Positions 1 to 8,364 of a stretch of 64,000 nucleotides of DNA are shown here, piece by piece (the stretch's first letter is position 1; each line of letters opens with the position of its first letter). The stretch spans positions 2,418,001 through 2,482,000 of the forward strand of contig NZ_CP034159.1 of NCBI RefSeq assembly GCF_003860585.1, in the 5' to 3' direction. The DNA comes from Kaistella carnis (GTDB taxonomy: Bacteria; Bacteroidota; Bacteroidia; Flavobacteriales; Weeksellaceae). A program made the translations under genes and the position numbers. The notes below the pieces were generated by a model, which saw only the letters and a list, made by a program, of their open reading frames with translations, was not told the origin of the DNA and made no database searches.

Positions 1-131
1 TTGCTTCCCGTAACTATAACGGGTTTAGGTGTACATGAAGTTGCGATTGCTAAGCCGGAAAATAAGGCGAATAAAGAAAAAGAGATCGAATTAGAGAACG
101 TGTATTGAGATTCTTTTGCTGATTGTTTCAT
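1..131 (-). CDS. Lipoprotein, N-terminal part only (runs off the left edge)
   Basis: Forty-three codons are visible on the minus strand, beginning with an ATG at 131. The peptide has a short polar start, a hydrophobic stretch (residues about 17-30) and then ATSC followed by TPKP, which looks like a slightly relaxed lipobox with Cys33 as the lipidated residue. The rest of the gene lies outside the window, so no function can be given. It diverges from the MeaB gene. The call as a secreted lipoprotein rests only on this signal sequence. Confidence 0.55.
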   Translation of the reverse strand, partial: MKQSAKESQYTFSNSISFSLFALFSGLAIATSCTPKPVIVTGS

Positions 132-311
132 ATTTTAATTTTTTTGTTTAAATCAAAAATAAGCAATTTTCTCTTAAAGCGCTTAAGATTTAAAATTAAC
201 AGAGGTGCTTCATTTTATTTCTGAATTTACTGATTTAGATTAGAGGAACATTTTGTTGATATTATGAAATGGCAACTTTAGATATAAAAAGGAAATTCCT
301 AAAAGAATTTG

Positions 312-319
312 TATTTTTG
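312..319 (+). promoter_or_regulatory. -7 promoter element for meaB
   Basis: TATTTTTG matches the Bacteroidota TAnnTTTG element. It ends only five bases before the meaB ATG, so the predicted transcript would have almost no leader. I see no TTG at the usual -33 distance, which weakens the call. Confidence 0.4.
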
Positions 320-324
320 ATTGC

Positions 325-1308
325 ATGAAAAATTTTTCTACTGCAGAATTAATAGAAGGAATTAAATCCGGTGACAAAAGATTACTCGGTAAGGCAATTA
401 CTTTGGTTGAAAGTAAGAAAAAGGAACACCGCGAGCAAGCTGAAGAACTTTTAAAACAGATTATGCCACTCACAGGCCGATCTATACGTGTTGGAATTAC
501 CGGAGTTCCGGGTGCCGGAAAATCAACCTTTATTGAAACTTTTGGGAAATTGGCCATTCAACATGGAAAAAAAGTAGCGGTGTTAGCAATCGATCCCAGT
601 TCCTCTTTAAATAAAGGGTCCATTTTGGGCGATAAAACCCGAATGGAAGAGCTTGCGACCGAAAAAAATGCCTTTATTCGTCCCAGTCCAACGTCTGGAT
701 TTTTAGGCGGAGTTGCCAACGCAACTTTTGAAAGTATGTTGATCTGTGAAGCGGCAGGTTACGATTATATTTTAATTGAAACAGTAGGAGTTGGCCAAAG
801 TGAAGTGCTGGTGTCAGAGATCACTGATGTTTTTCTGTTTCTTAAGATTATTGGAGGTGGCGATGAATTGCAGGGAATCAAACGAGGAATTATGGAAATG
901 GTGGATCTCATCTTTATTAATAAAGTGGAAGATGAGAATAAAATTAGGGCGAAAAATACAAAAGTAGAATTAATGCGCGCCCTGCATTTTCTTCCTTCAA
1001 AAGAAAAGGGCTGGAAAGTTCCGGTTTTGTTGGGTTCGGCTTTAAATAATACGGGAATTGAAGAGGTGTGTGAAAAAATTCAGGAATTTATTGACCTTAA
1101 AACAGCAAATAACACCTTTGATAAAGCCCGTAAGAAACAGGCTGAAAAACGTTTTGATTATTGGGTTCAGGAATATATTTTACAACAGACAAAATCAGAA
1201 AGTGCTACAGAAAATTTTTATGAGTTTCACAAAAAAAATGCTTCTGACCTGAAATCGAATCCAAGTACAGAAGCAAAAGCTTTTGTTGAGAAATTACTGA
1301 AAAAATAA
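325..1308 (+). CDS. meaB: MeaB/ArgK-family GTPase (methylmalonyl-CoA mutase chaperone)
   Basis: Cytoplasmic G3E-type P-loop GTPase that protects and loads adenosylcobalamin into methylmalonyl-CoA mutase. The 327-residue length is normal for the family. A helical N-terminus is followed by a Walker A motif GVPGAGKS at residues 60-67, DPSS and DKTRM switch segments, ETVGVGQSE, and NKVE as the guanine-specificity motif. The ATG at 325 directly follows a -7-like element and fits the family start. No mutase gene is in the window, so its partner must be encoded elsewhere. Its TAA abuts the stop codon of the opposing gene with no spacer. Confidence 0.92.
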   Translation: MKNFSTAELIEGIKSGDKRLLGKAITLVESKKKEHREQAEELLKQIMPLTGRSIRVGITGVPGAGKSTFIETFGKLAIQHGKKVAVLAIDPSSSLNKGSILGDKTRMEELATEKNAFIRPSPTSGFLGGVANATFESMLICEAAGYDYILIETVGVGQSEVLVSEITDVFLFLKIIGGGDELQGIKRGIMEMVDLIFINKVEDENKIRAKNTKVELMRALHFLPSKEKGWKVPVLLGSALNNTGIEEVCEKIQEFIDLKTANNTFDKARKKQAEKRFDYWVQEYILQQTKSESATENFYEFHKKNASDLKSNPSTEAKAFVEKLLKK

Positions 1309-1842
1309 TTATTTTTTCGGCTTCCTATTTTCAGTAATATATCCATCGTATGAAATCGACTGTCTGTCATTTGAATCAATCGAAACATAGGTTTTTCCTG
1401 AATTAAAGACCTGAATTACGATTTGTGCGGGATTTTGTTGATCTTTTGTATTAATGGTAAAAACAGAAGTTCCTTTTTTTCCGTCAGATCGAACCATAGA
1501 ATAGTCTGTGGAAGTAAATCGGTAGGAATTTTTTGAGGGATCCATTGCAGGAGTGTACATTCTTCCAAAATACGGCAAGGTAACCTCCAACGAATCTTTT
1601 TTAATTTCGATGGTGTAGCCGGGATCTAAATTTAAAAGTCTGCCTGAATTAGTGCCTGGGAGTGAATGCATGATATCAGTCACGGTCGAACCTGAGGGAT
1701 TTGCGCGCTCGGCTACAAAAGTAAATTCTTCTTTCTGTATCAATGAAGCAACATTTGCTGAATTAACTGGACTATGCGTACTGCACGATGACATTGCTAG
1801 TGAGCCGAGGAAAACTGTTGTTATATAAAATAGATTTTTCAT
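1309..1842 (-). CDS. DUF4251-like lipoprotein
   Basis: A 177-residue exported protein. The signal sequence ends in LAMSSC, a lipobox with the lipidated Cys near residue 20. The mature part is rich in beta-strand pattern, with a segment around GYTIEIKKDSLEVTLPYFGR that I associate with the DUF4251 family of Bacteroidota, whose function is unknown. It probably sits in the periplasm or on the inner leaflet of the outer membrane. It converges head-on with meaB with no intergenic base. A TATTTTTG element at 1865-1872 is a likely promoter. Confidence 0.75.
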   Translation of the reverse strand: MKNLFYITTVFLGSLAMSSCSTHSPVNSANVASLIQKEEFTFVAERANPSGSTVTDIMHSLPGTNSGRLLNLDPGYTIEIKKDSLEVTLPYFGRMYTPAMDPSKNSYRFTSTDYSMVRSDGKKGTSVFTINTKDQQNPAQIVIQVFNSGKTYVSIDSNDRQSISYDGYITENRKPKK

Positions 1843-1864
1843 TATATATTTTTATTGGATATAG

Positions 1865-1872
1865 CAAAAATA
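1865..1872 (-). promoter_or_regulatory. -7 promoter element for the DUF4251 lipoprotein gene
   Basis: Read on the minus strand this is TATTTTTG, a full match to TAnnTTTG, 22 bases upstream of the ATG at 1842. No convincing -33 TTG was found. Confidence 0.4.
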
Positions 1873-1946
1873 ATGCAATTTATCCTTAGCAGTATTTATT
1901 TGGAATAAAAATTGTTTAAGCAAAAGAAATTAACAAATACACTACT

Positions 1947-2756
1947 ATGAAAAAAGTAAACAAATATTTAACAATTGGTGCCATATCCGCTATTATGGTA
2001 GCATGTACTACGAACCCAATTACCGGAAGGTCTTCTTTGCAGCTGGCAAACAATCAGGAGATCGCAACTATGGCATTGCAGCAATATAGAGAGGCTTTGT
2101 CACAAGCTAAAGTTGTGAAGGGAACGACTCAGGCAAAAAGCGTTCAGAATGTTGGTTTACGAATTAAGAACGCGGCCAATAATTACTATAAAAGTATCGG
2201 TAGAGAGGCTGATGTCGCTAATTATCAATGGGAATTTAACTTATTAGACGACAAGCAAATAAATGCTTGGTGTATGCCAGGTGGTAAAGTGGCGGTTTAC
2301 TCCGGAATTTTACCAATCACTAAAAATGATACCGGTTTAGCGGTAGTAATGGGTCACGAGATCTCTCATGCTTTAGCAGGACACGGTAATGAAAGAATTT
2401 CTCAGGCGATGGCCGCACAATATGGAGGTGCACTTTTAGGAAGTACTATTTCTAACGGACAGATTGCTGCGATTGTTCAACAGGCTTATCCAATTGGTGC
2501 CCAGGTTGCATTATTGAAATATGGAAGAACTCAAGAATTAGAGGCAGATGAAATGGGATTGTATTTAATGGCCATGGCTGGTTATGATCCGCGGGAAGCA
2601 CAACCTTTCTGGCAAAGAATGGAAGGCGCTTCAAATGGAAACCGACCACCAGAATTTCTTTCTACTCACCCTAATCCGGATACAAGACGTGCAGATTTAG
2701 AAAAACATATGCCGAAAGCTTTAGAATATTACAGAGCCGCTGGAGGTAAAAACTAA
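1947..2756 (+). CDS. M48-family zinc metalloprotease, lipoprotein
   Basis: Periplasmic membrane-anchored metallopeptidase related to LoiP/BepA and Oma1. A signal sequence ends in IMVAC (lipidated Cys20). The zinc site HEISH lies at residues 137-141 in the context VVMGHEISHALAGHGNER, and the third ligand is expected in TQELEADEMGL about 60 residues later. Near the C-terminus LSTHPNPDTR is the usual substrate-cleft motif. At 269 residues it is the short form without TPR repeats. Such proteases are involved in outer-membrane protein quality control. It is monocistronic, with its own terminator at 2777-2813. Confidence 0.9.
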   Translation: MKKVNKYLTIGAISAIMVACTTNPITGRSSLQLANNQEIATMALQQYREALSQAKVVKGTTQAKSVQNVGLRIKNAANNYYKSIGREADVANYQWEFNLLDDKQINAWCMPGGKVAVYSGILPITKNDTGLAVVMGHEISHALAGHGNERISQAMAAQYGGALLGSTISNGQIAAIVQQAYPIGAQVALLKYGRTQELEADEMGLYLMAMAGYDPREAQPFWQRMEGASNGNRPPEFLSTHPNPDTRRADLEKHMPKALEYYRAAGGKN

Positions 2757-2776
2757 CCCTTCTTTTATTTATAAAC

Positions 2777-2813
2777 AAACCTTTCCGAAATTTTCTTAAA
2801 TTTGGAAAGGTTT
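2777..2813 (+). terminator. Rho-independent terminator after the M48 protease gene
   Basis: The arms AAACCTTTCC (2777-2786) and GGAAAGGTTT (2804-2813) form a perfect 10-bp stem followed by a T run. Confidence 0.85.
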
Positions 2814-2827
2814 TTTAATTATATACT

Positions 2828-3151
2828 ATGAAAAATTTAACATTTATTGGAATACTTTTACTCGCTTTAGCCTTTTTACTTTATTATTTACTTCCGGAAT
2901 TTTCTGTCGTGAAACTTTTCGAACCTATAAATTTAATGGGAATTCTTGCCGGAATTGGTATAGGATTGATTATTGGCGGAATTGTAGGGTACGTCAGCAA
3001 AGGAACCGCATTGAAACAGGAAGAAAAAAGAAGAGAGCTGAAGCAACTTCGAAAAGAAAAAGAAGACTTGGAAAGACAAGCTGCTGCATTGGCACAACAA
3101 CAAACGGTTACTTATACTACCGATGAAAATCAAAATCCTCCGAATTATTAA
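2828..3151 (+). CDS. Small membrane protein with cytoplasmic coiled coil, function unknown
   Basis: A 107-residue protein with two predicted membrane spans (about residues 4-24 and 35-58, the second glycine/isoleucine rich), then a highly charged Lys/Glu/Arg segment of coiled-coil type and a Gln/Asn-rich tail. The layout resembles small envelope proteins common in Flavobacteriia, but I cannot place it in a named family. It stands alone between two hairpin terminators. Confidence 0.65.
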   Translation: MKNLTFIGILLLALAFLLYYLLPEFSVVKLFEPINLMGILAGIGIGLIIGGIVGYVSKGTALKQEEKRRELKQLRKEKEDLERQAAALAQQQTVTYTTDENQNPPNY

Positions 3152-3164
3152 TTCAGAGGATTTT
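3132..3164 (+). terminator. Rho-independent terminator overlapping the end of the small membrane protein gene
   Basis: AAAATCCTC (3132-3140) pairs with GAGGATTTT (3156-3164) and is followed by more T. The left arm lies inside the last codons of the gene, so the stop codon is in the loop. Confidence 0.8.
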
Positions 3165-3186
3165 TTATTATTAAAGGAGGTTGTGA

Positions 3187-3825
3187 TTAAAATTTATACC
3201 CCAAACCTAGCATAAACAAACTTGATCTGTTATCATAGTTAATTTCCTGATTAGATCCGGCCACGGTATTCACAAATTTCCTTTGATCTTTAGAGAAGGC
3301 TCCTTCATATTTCGCAGAAAGAATTAATTTCTTAATTTCACTCTGTACTCCTAATTGATAGCCCAAAGTAAATTCTTTAGCATTCACTTTTTGTACGAAA
3401 TTTTCGAAATTATCATCTTTTGCAAGATTAAAACTGGCAACAGGTCCAACATACGCACTTAACATATCACCTAAAAGATTATATCCTAATAAAACAGGAA
3501 CATCAATTCTGGATGTTTTTGCTTTAATCGTGGTTTGATCAGCGTTCGCGTCATTTAAAACGGTTACTTCATTATTGAAATTTGAATAATAAATTTCGGG
3601 CATAACATATAATGCAGTTGGTAAATCAATTTTCATTGATAATCCCGCATTAAAGCCGGTAATATTTTTTCCTTTTTGAGAAACCGCATCAGTTGCTGCA
3701 GTTTTAAAATTTTTCCAGGTTGCTGAGCTTGTAGGAATAAGTACATTGGCTTTAGCAGCAAATGAAATTTGCGCAGACGCACATATGGCGCTTGAAACCA
3801 AAGCAATGCTAAGAATTTTTTTCAT
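3187..3825 (-). CDS. Outer membrane beta-barrel protein (porin-like, OmpA/OMP_b-brl fold)
   Basis: A 212-residue exported protein. The signal peptide has a cleavage-like AICASAQISFA segment; the mature chain shows alternating strand patterns and ends in LGLGYKF, a C-terminal aromatic signature of Bam-inserted barrels. The ATG at 3825 lies inside the last codons of the upstream ATPase gene (17-base overlap), so it is probably the last gene of the minus-strand run. Its position after mlaEF suggests, but does not prove, an envelope lipid or stress role. Confidence 0.75.
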   Translation of the reverse strand: MKKILSIALVSSAICASAQISFAAKANVLIPTSSATWKNFKTAATDAVSQKGKNITGFNAGLSMKIDLPTALYVMPEIYYSNFNNEVTVLNDANADQTTIKAKTSRIDVPVLLGYNLLGDMLSAYVGPVASFNLAKDDNFENFVQKVNAKEFTLGYQLGVQSEIKKLILSAKYEGAFSKDQRKFVNTVAGSNQEINYDNRSSLFMLGLGYKF

Positions 3826-4627
3826 TGGAGGGTGGTTTTGTTATAATATTGTCAATTGACGTTTTATTTGTTTCTAAGAAATATTCGCGTAATTCCTTGA
3901 ACAATTCTGAGGAATAAACGAAGTCGATGAGGTTTTTATTGCCTGCGTTGATGAGGATGTCTTTATTTCCTTCCCACTCTTTAATTCCTAATCTCAGATA
4001 AACGATCTTTTCACCAATCGTCATTACCGAGTTCATATCGTGGGAGTTGATAATTGTTGTTGTATTATATTCCTTCGTAATTTCGAGCAACAGATCATCG
4101 ATGATATTGGAAGTATAGGGATCCAGACCCGAATTTGGCTCATCACAGAAAAGATATTTAGGGTTATTTACGATTGCACGCGCAATCGCAACTCTTTTCT
4201 GCATTCCACCTGAAATTTCTGAAGGGAATTTACGGTTCGCTTTTTCTAAATGCACGCGACCAATGACATCAAATACGCGTCTTTTCTTCTCTCTGAAGGT
4301 AAGGTTCGTAAACATATCGAGTGGGAAAGTAATATTCTCCTCCACCGTCATAGAGTCAAAAAGGGCACTTCCCTGAAAGACGGTTCCAATTTCGGACCGA
4401 AGAAGTTGTTTTTCATCCCGGGACATTTTATTGATATCTCGCCCATCAAAAAGAATTTCGCCGGAAGTTGGTTGGTAAACGTTCAACAAACTTTTTAGAA
4501 ATACTGTTTTTCCTGATCCACTTTGCCCAATAATCAGATTCACCTTGCCGGATTCCAGTGTGGTTGATATTCCTTTCAGAACTTCTACCGTATCAAAACT
4601 TTTCTTTAAATCTTTTACTTCAATCAT
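3809..4627 (-). CDS. MlaF-like ABC transporter ATP-binding protein
   Basis: ATPase of the MlaFEDB-type phospholipid transporter at the inner membrane. Visible motifs are Walker A GQSGSGKT (residues 34-41), the signature ISGGMQKRVAIARA, Walker B YLFCDEP followed by NSGLDP, and the switch His in NSHD. The 272-residue length fits the family. It overlaps mlaE by four bases (ATGA type), so the two are translationally coupled. The MCE-domain partner is not adjacent but appears at 17726, about 12 kb away on the other strand. Confidence 0.88.
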   Translation of the reverse strand: MIEVKDLKKSFDTVEVLKGISTTLESGKVNLIIGQSGSGKTVFLKSLLNVYQPTSGEILFDGRDINKMSRDEKQLLRSEIGTVFQGSALFDSMTVEENITFPLDMFTNLTFREKKRRVFDVIGRVHLEKANRKFPSEISGGMQKRVAIARAIVNNPKYLFCDEPNSGLDPYTSNIIDDLLLEITKEYNTTTIINSHDMNSVMTIGEKIVYLRLGIKEWEGNKDILINAGNKNLIDFVYSSELFKELREYFLETNKTSIDNIITKPPSNEKNS

Positions 4628-5379
4628 TTGCTAAGGAACATTTGTGTTAATATTAAGTTCATGATAATGATAGACACAATGGTCCAGACTACCGCTTGTG
4701 TACTGGCACGACCTACTTCAAGAGAACCTCCTTTTACATTATAACCAAAATAGGCGGGAATTGTAGCAATTAAAAAAGCAAATACAGCTGTTTTAAAAAA
4801 GGCGTACCAAATAAAATGTTGCGGCATATACATTTGAATGCCTGTAATATAATCTGCTTTGCTCCAGCTTCCTGTCGCTAGTCCTGCTAAATATCCACCC
4901 CAAATTCCAAATACAATACTGATGGCGATCAGTAAAGGATTAAAGATAACGCTGGCTAAAATTTTCGGTAAAATTAGAAAGTTCGGGGAATTAACTCCCA
5001 TAATGTCTAAGGCATCAATTTGTTCTGTTACACGCATGGTTCCTATACTGGAAGCGATGTACGACCCTACTTTTCCCGCCAGAATAACTGAAATAATGGT
5101 GGGTGCAAACTCCAGAATCAAAACTACTTTTGTAGCGTATCCAATAAAGGAGTTCGGGATTGGGAAGGAAGAAGCACTGAAATTATTAAACATTTGGATC
5201 GCAACAACTGCCCCAACAAAAGTGGAGGTGAAGAGAACCAAACCAAAAGAATTTACGCCCAAGTCATGAATTTCACGCATGAACAATTTTCCAAAAATCG
5301 ACATTTTCTGTGGCTTTTTCAGGGTTTTTGACAGGAGCATAAAATAAGCGCCAACTTGGCTTAACAAATTTTTTAACAT
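4624..5379 (-). CDS. MlaE-family ABC transporter permease
   Basis: Inner membrane permease of an Mla-type lipid transporter, 251 residues with about five to six membrane spans. Family features include FVGAVVAIQ near residue 60, the conserved glutamate segment LEFAPTIISVILAGKVGS, and ALDIMGVNSP in the coupling region. It is coupled to the ATPase by a four-base overlap. A weak promoter-like TAATTTAG lies just upstream, but the 38-base gap to the sugar transferase gene is also compatible with read-through. Confidence 0.9.
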   Translation of the reverse strand: MLKNLLSQVGAYFMLLSKTLKKPQKMSIFGKLFMREIHDLGVNSFGLVLFTSTFVGAVVAIQMFNNFSASSFPIPNSFIGYATKVVLILEFAPTIISVILAGKVGSYIASSIGTMRVTEQIDALDIMGVNSPNFLILPKILASVIFNPLLIAISIVFGIWGGYLAGLATGSWSKADYITGIQMYMPQHFIWYAFFKTAVFAFLIATIPAYFGYNVKGGSLEVGRASTQAVVWTIVSIIIMNLILTQMFLSK

Positions 5380-5417
5380 TCGGCTAAATTAGTGTTTTTT
5401 ATTTTTTTAATCGTTTT

Positions 5418-6791
5418 TTAATTGGCATTCTTATCACCACCTATGACTAAAAAGATGGTTTTCAAAATAATGACCACGTCCAGACTGACGGTCCAGTTTT
5501 TAACGTAGAAAGCATCTGCAAGGATTCTTTTTTGCATCTCCAAATCCATATTGCCTGTATCGCCCCGAAGACCGTTGACTTGAGCTAAACCAGTAATTCC
5601 GGGTTTTACTAAACTTCTGATGGAATATCGGCCAATTTTTAATTTATAAAAATCATCGACCAAAAGCATGTGCGGTCGCGGACCTACTACAGACATTTCT
5701 CCGCGGAGAACATTGAAGAACTGTGGCATTTCATCTAAACTTGTTTTCCGAAGAAATTTTCCAATTTTTGTGATTCGGCAGTCGTTTGCTTCCGTTGTTC
5801 GTTTGGTGCAATCGTCATTTACATGCATCGTACGGAACTTAAAACAGTTGAAAACCTCTTCATGATAACCATATCGTTTCTGAACAAAAAACACAGGACC
5901 TTTTCCATCTAATTTAATTAACAGCGCGATGATGGGAAACAGCCAAGTTCCCACTAAAATCAATATTAATAAGGAAAAAACAATATCAAAAGTCCTTTTC
6001 AACAGTGAATTTGTAAAAAAATCCAGTGGAAATTTTGACCGCACCAGGATTGGTTGAGTTTCAATATATCCTAAATCATACTGAAAGAAATTGTTTTTAA
6101 TAATACTCGGAATGAGAGAAATTCTAACCTGGTGAATTTCGGCCAAGCGGAAGATTTCAACTTCCTGTTCTTTTAAGAATGTATTCGTTTCTGCAGAAAG
6201 ATACATGGTATGAATTCCTTTTTCTTTCCAAAAGGCGGTTAGTTTTTCGTAGTTGGTGTAATCCTGATCCGGATAATTGTGAATTTTAAAACCATAATCT
6301 TTCCGATCCTCCAGAATTCTCTTTAAAATCTCGGTGGAAGAATCATCAGAAATAAACATTATATTTCTATAATTGAGCCCTAAAGTCCTTACATATTTTA
6401 AAGCAAAAAAGAGAATCGTTTTAATGAAAAAAAGCAAAGAGAATAAACTCAAGGCGATCAAGGTGCGGTCCTGCTTCAGAAAATCGTTGTTACTTACTTT
6501 CCCTAATAAAATTACGCCGAAAATAAAGATGAAAATATGAGTGACCAGTCGCTCCAGATAAATGGTGTACGTAATATTTCGGGCAATAGAGTAGAGTCGT
6601 GTTCTATTACTCAACAAAATCCAGAAAAAGCTCAAAAGTGTTATTGAAAGTACATTCTGCTCCCAGGTTTCTTCTGCAAAAAGGCGGTCATTTGTTCTTA
6701 AAAAAAAATAAACAAAAACTCCCGCTATCACAAAGACATCGAGTAAAATAAATATGGATTTAAAATATCGAGAATATCGAATTCTTTGCAT
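5418..6791 (-). CDS. Polyprenyl glycosylphosphotransferase (initiating sugar transferase, WcaJ type)
   Basis: Transfers a sugar 1-phosphate to undecaprenyl phosphate to begin an exopolysaccharide, capsule or O-antigen unit. The first 120 residues carry four to five membrane spans, followed by a CoA-binding-like domain with a degenerate Rossmann fold. The C-terminal bacterial sugar transferase domain begins at about KRTFDIVFS, with KFRTM, the catalytic-loop segment KTSLDEMPQFFNV and SVVGPRPH. The 457-residue length is typical. No other polysaccharide genes are adjacent, so the sugar cannot be guessed. Confidence 0.88.
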   Translation of the reverse strand: MQRIRYSRYFKSIFILLDVFVIAGVFVYFFLRTNDRLFAEETWEQNVLSITLLSFFWILLSNRTRLYSIARNITYTIYLERLVTHIFIFIFGVILLGKVSNNDFLKQDRTLIALSLFSLLFFIKTILFFALKYVRTLGLNYRNIMFISDDSSTEILKRILEDRKDYGFKIHNYPDQDYTNYEKLTAFWKEKGIHTMYLSAETNTFLKEQEVEIFRLAEIHQVRISLIPSIIKNNFFQYDLGYIETQPILVRSKFPLDFFTNSLLKRTFDIVFSLLILILVGTWLFPIIALLIKLDGKGPVFFVQKRYGYHEEVFNCFKFRTMHVNDDCTKRTTEANDCRITKIGKFLRKTSLDEMPQFFNVLRGEMSVVGPRPHMLLVDDFYKLKIGRYSIRSLVKPGITGLAQVNGLRGDTGNMDLEMQKRILADAFYVKNWTVSLDVVIILKTIFLVIGGDKNAN

Positions 6792-6825
6792 ATTGCCACC
6801 TAATTGGACGTAAATCTAATATAAT

Positions 6826-7458
6826 TTACGGAATATTCAAATACTTATGCGTTTGTACAGAAGCGTGCCATTTAGGATTTGCCAAAATGAAATCGGTGAT
6901 TTTTGGATACATTTGATCTCTTTTACTCCATTCACTTTGTAGATAAAGCACACAGTTTTCTGAAACTTTCGCAGCTTGTTCTTCTGCAAATTTGAAATCA
7001 TTTTGGTTAAAAATAATCATTTTCAGTTCACTTGCTTTTTCATAAATCGCGGGTTTTGGAAGTCCCGTTTTCTTTGGAGAAAGCGTAATCCAATCCAGGG
7101 TTCCGCTCATTTCATAAGCGCCGGAAGTTTCAATATGAATTTCGCAACCCAGTTCTTTTAATCTGTTTGTTAAGATTTCCAGATTCCACATAAGGGGTTC
7201 GCCACCGGTAAGAACAATCGTTTTGCAATGTCTTGCCGCAGTTTCAGCGATTTCCTCTGTACTCATTAAAGGATGCAGATTAGGATCCCAGCTTTCTTTG
7301 ACATCACACCAGTGACAGCCGACATCGCAACCGCCTAATCTGATGAAGTACGCTGCTTTTCCAGTGTGAGCGCCTTCGCCCTGCAAGGTGTAAAAATGCT
7401 CCATCACGGGGAGCATTTTACCTTGTTCTAATAAAATATTTTCTTCTTCTTTAGTCAT
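6826..7458 (-). CDS. queE: 7-carboxy-7-deazaguanine synthase
   Basis: Radical SAM enzyme converting 6-carboxytetrahydropterin to 7-carboxy-7-deazaguanine in queuosine/preQ0 synthesis. The [4Fe-4S] motif is Cys44-x3-Cys48-x2-Cys51 (CDVGCHWC), followed by the GGEP SAM-binding motif. The 210-residue length is normal. It overlaps the end of folD by eight bases, indicating co-transcription. queC, queD and queF are not in the window. QueE takes a pterin-derived substrate and folD belongs to folate metabolism, but the pairing is more likely operon convenience than a pathway link. Confidence 0.9.
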   Translation of the reverse strand: MTKEEENILLEQGKMLPVMEHFYTLQGEGAHTGKAAYFIRLGGCDVGCHWCDVKESWDPNLHPLMSTEEIAETAARHCKTIVLTGGEPLMWNLEILTNRLKELGCEIHIETSGAYEMSGTLDWITLSPKKTGLPKPAIYEKASELKMIIFNQNDFKFAEEQAAKVSENCVLYLQSEWSKRDQMYPKITDFILANPKWHASVQTHKYLNIP

Positions 7459-8335
7459 TATATACTGAAGTTTTATACGCCAAAATGGTGTTTTTCATTA
7501 ACATGGCTCGCGTCATCGGTCCTACGCCACCCGGTACTGGAGTAATCCAGCTTGCTTTTTCTTTACAACTTTCAAAATCTACATCGCCCATTAACGTGTA
7601 CCCTTTTTCGGAATCATCTTCTACGCGGGTAATTCCAACGTCAATGATGATAGCGCCGTCTTTAATCATATCTGCTTTTAGGAAACTTGGATCTCCCAAT
7701 GCCGTAATAACGATATCAGCGTTTTTCGTAAATTCCTCGATGCGGGGCGTATAAGAATGGGTAAGCGTAACCGTAGAATTTCCGGGAAAATCTTTTCTTC
7801 CCATCAAAATACTCATGGGTTTGCCCACAATTCGGCTTCTTCCAATAACAACACAGTGTTTTCCCTTTGTATCGATATGATATCTTTCAAGCAAAGTGAT
7901 AATTCCGAACGGAGTTGCGGGTAAAAAAGTATCCATTTCCAGCGCCATTTTTCCAAAATTTTCCGGGTGAAAACCATCCACATCTTTCCGCGGATCAATC
8001 GCCATGATAATTTTTTCCTGATCGATCTGTTTTGGTAAAGGCAACTGAACAATAAAACCATCGACTTCTTTGGATTTATTTAGTTCGTCAATTTTTTCTA
8101 AAAGTTCTGCTTCGGAGACCGTACTTGGGAATTCTACCAATGATGATTTAAAACCAACTTCTTTACAATCCTTGATCTTATTATTCACGTAAGTCATACT
8201 GGCTCCGTTTTTTCCCACAAGAATTGCGACCAAATGCGGTGGGCGGCGATTATTACTGACGATTTTCTCTACATCAATTCGGATTTCTTCTTTAATTTCT
8301 TTGGAGACTTTCAGTCCATCGAGAATTTGTGCCAT
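7451..8335 (-). CDS. folD: Bifunctional methylenetetrahydrofolate dehydrogenase/cyclohydrolase
   Basis: Cytosolic one-carbon enzyme oxidising 5,10-methylene-THF to methenyl-THF with NADP and hydrolysing it to 10-formyl-THF. It shows the catalytic region YVNNKIKDCKEVG with the essential Tyr and Lys, the QLPLP and DPRKDVDGFH segments, the nucleotide motif GRSRIVGKP and the C-terminal PGGVGPMT. At 294 residues it is full length. It lies between pgi (29 bases upstream) and queE (8-base overlap). Confidence 0.96.
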   Translation of the reverse strand: MAQILDGLKVSKEIKEEIRIDVEKIVSNNRRPPHLVAILVGKNGASMTYVNNKIKDCKEVGFKSSLVEFPSTVSEAELLEKIDELNKSKEVDGFIVQLPLPKQIDQEKIIMAIDPRKDVDGFHPENFGKMALEMDTFLPATPFGIITLLERYHIDTKGKHCVVIGRSRIVGKPMSILMGRKDFPGNSTVTLTHSYTPRIEEFTKNADIVITALGDPSFLKADMIKDGAIIIDVGITRVEDDSEKGYTLMGDVDFESCKEKASWITPVPGGVGPMTRAMLMKNTILAYKTSVYND

Positions 8336-8364
8336 TTCGTTTTTACTTTAGATTTATTTTAGAT

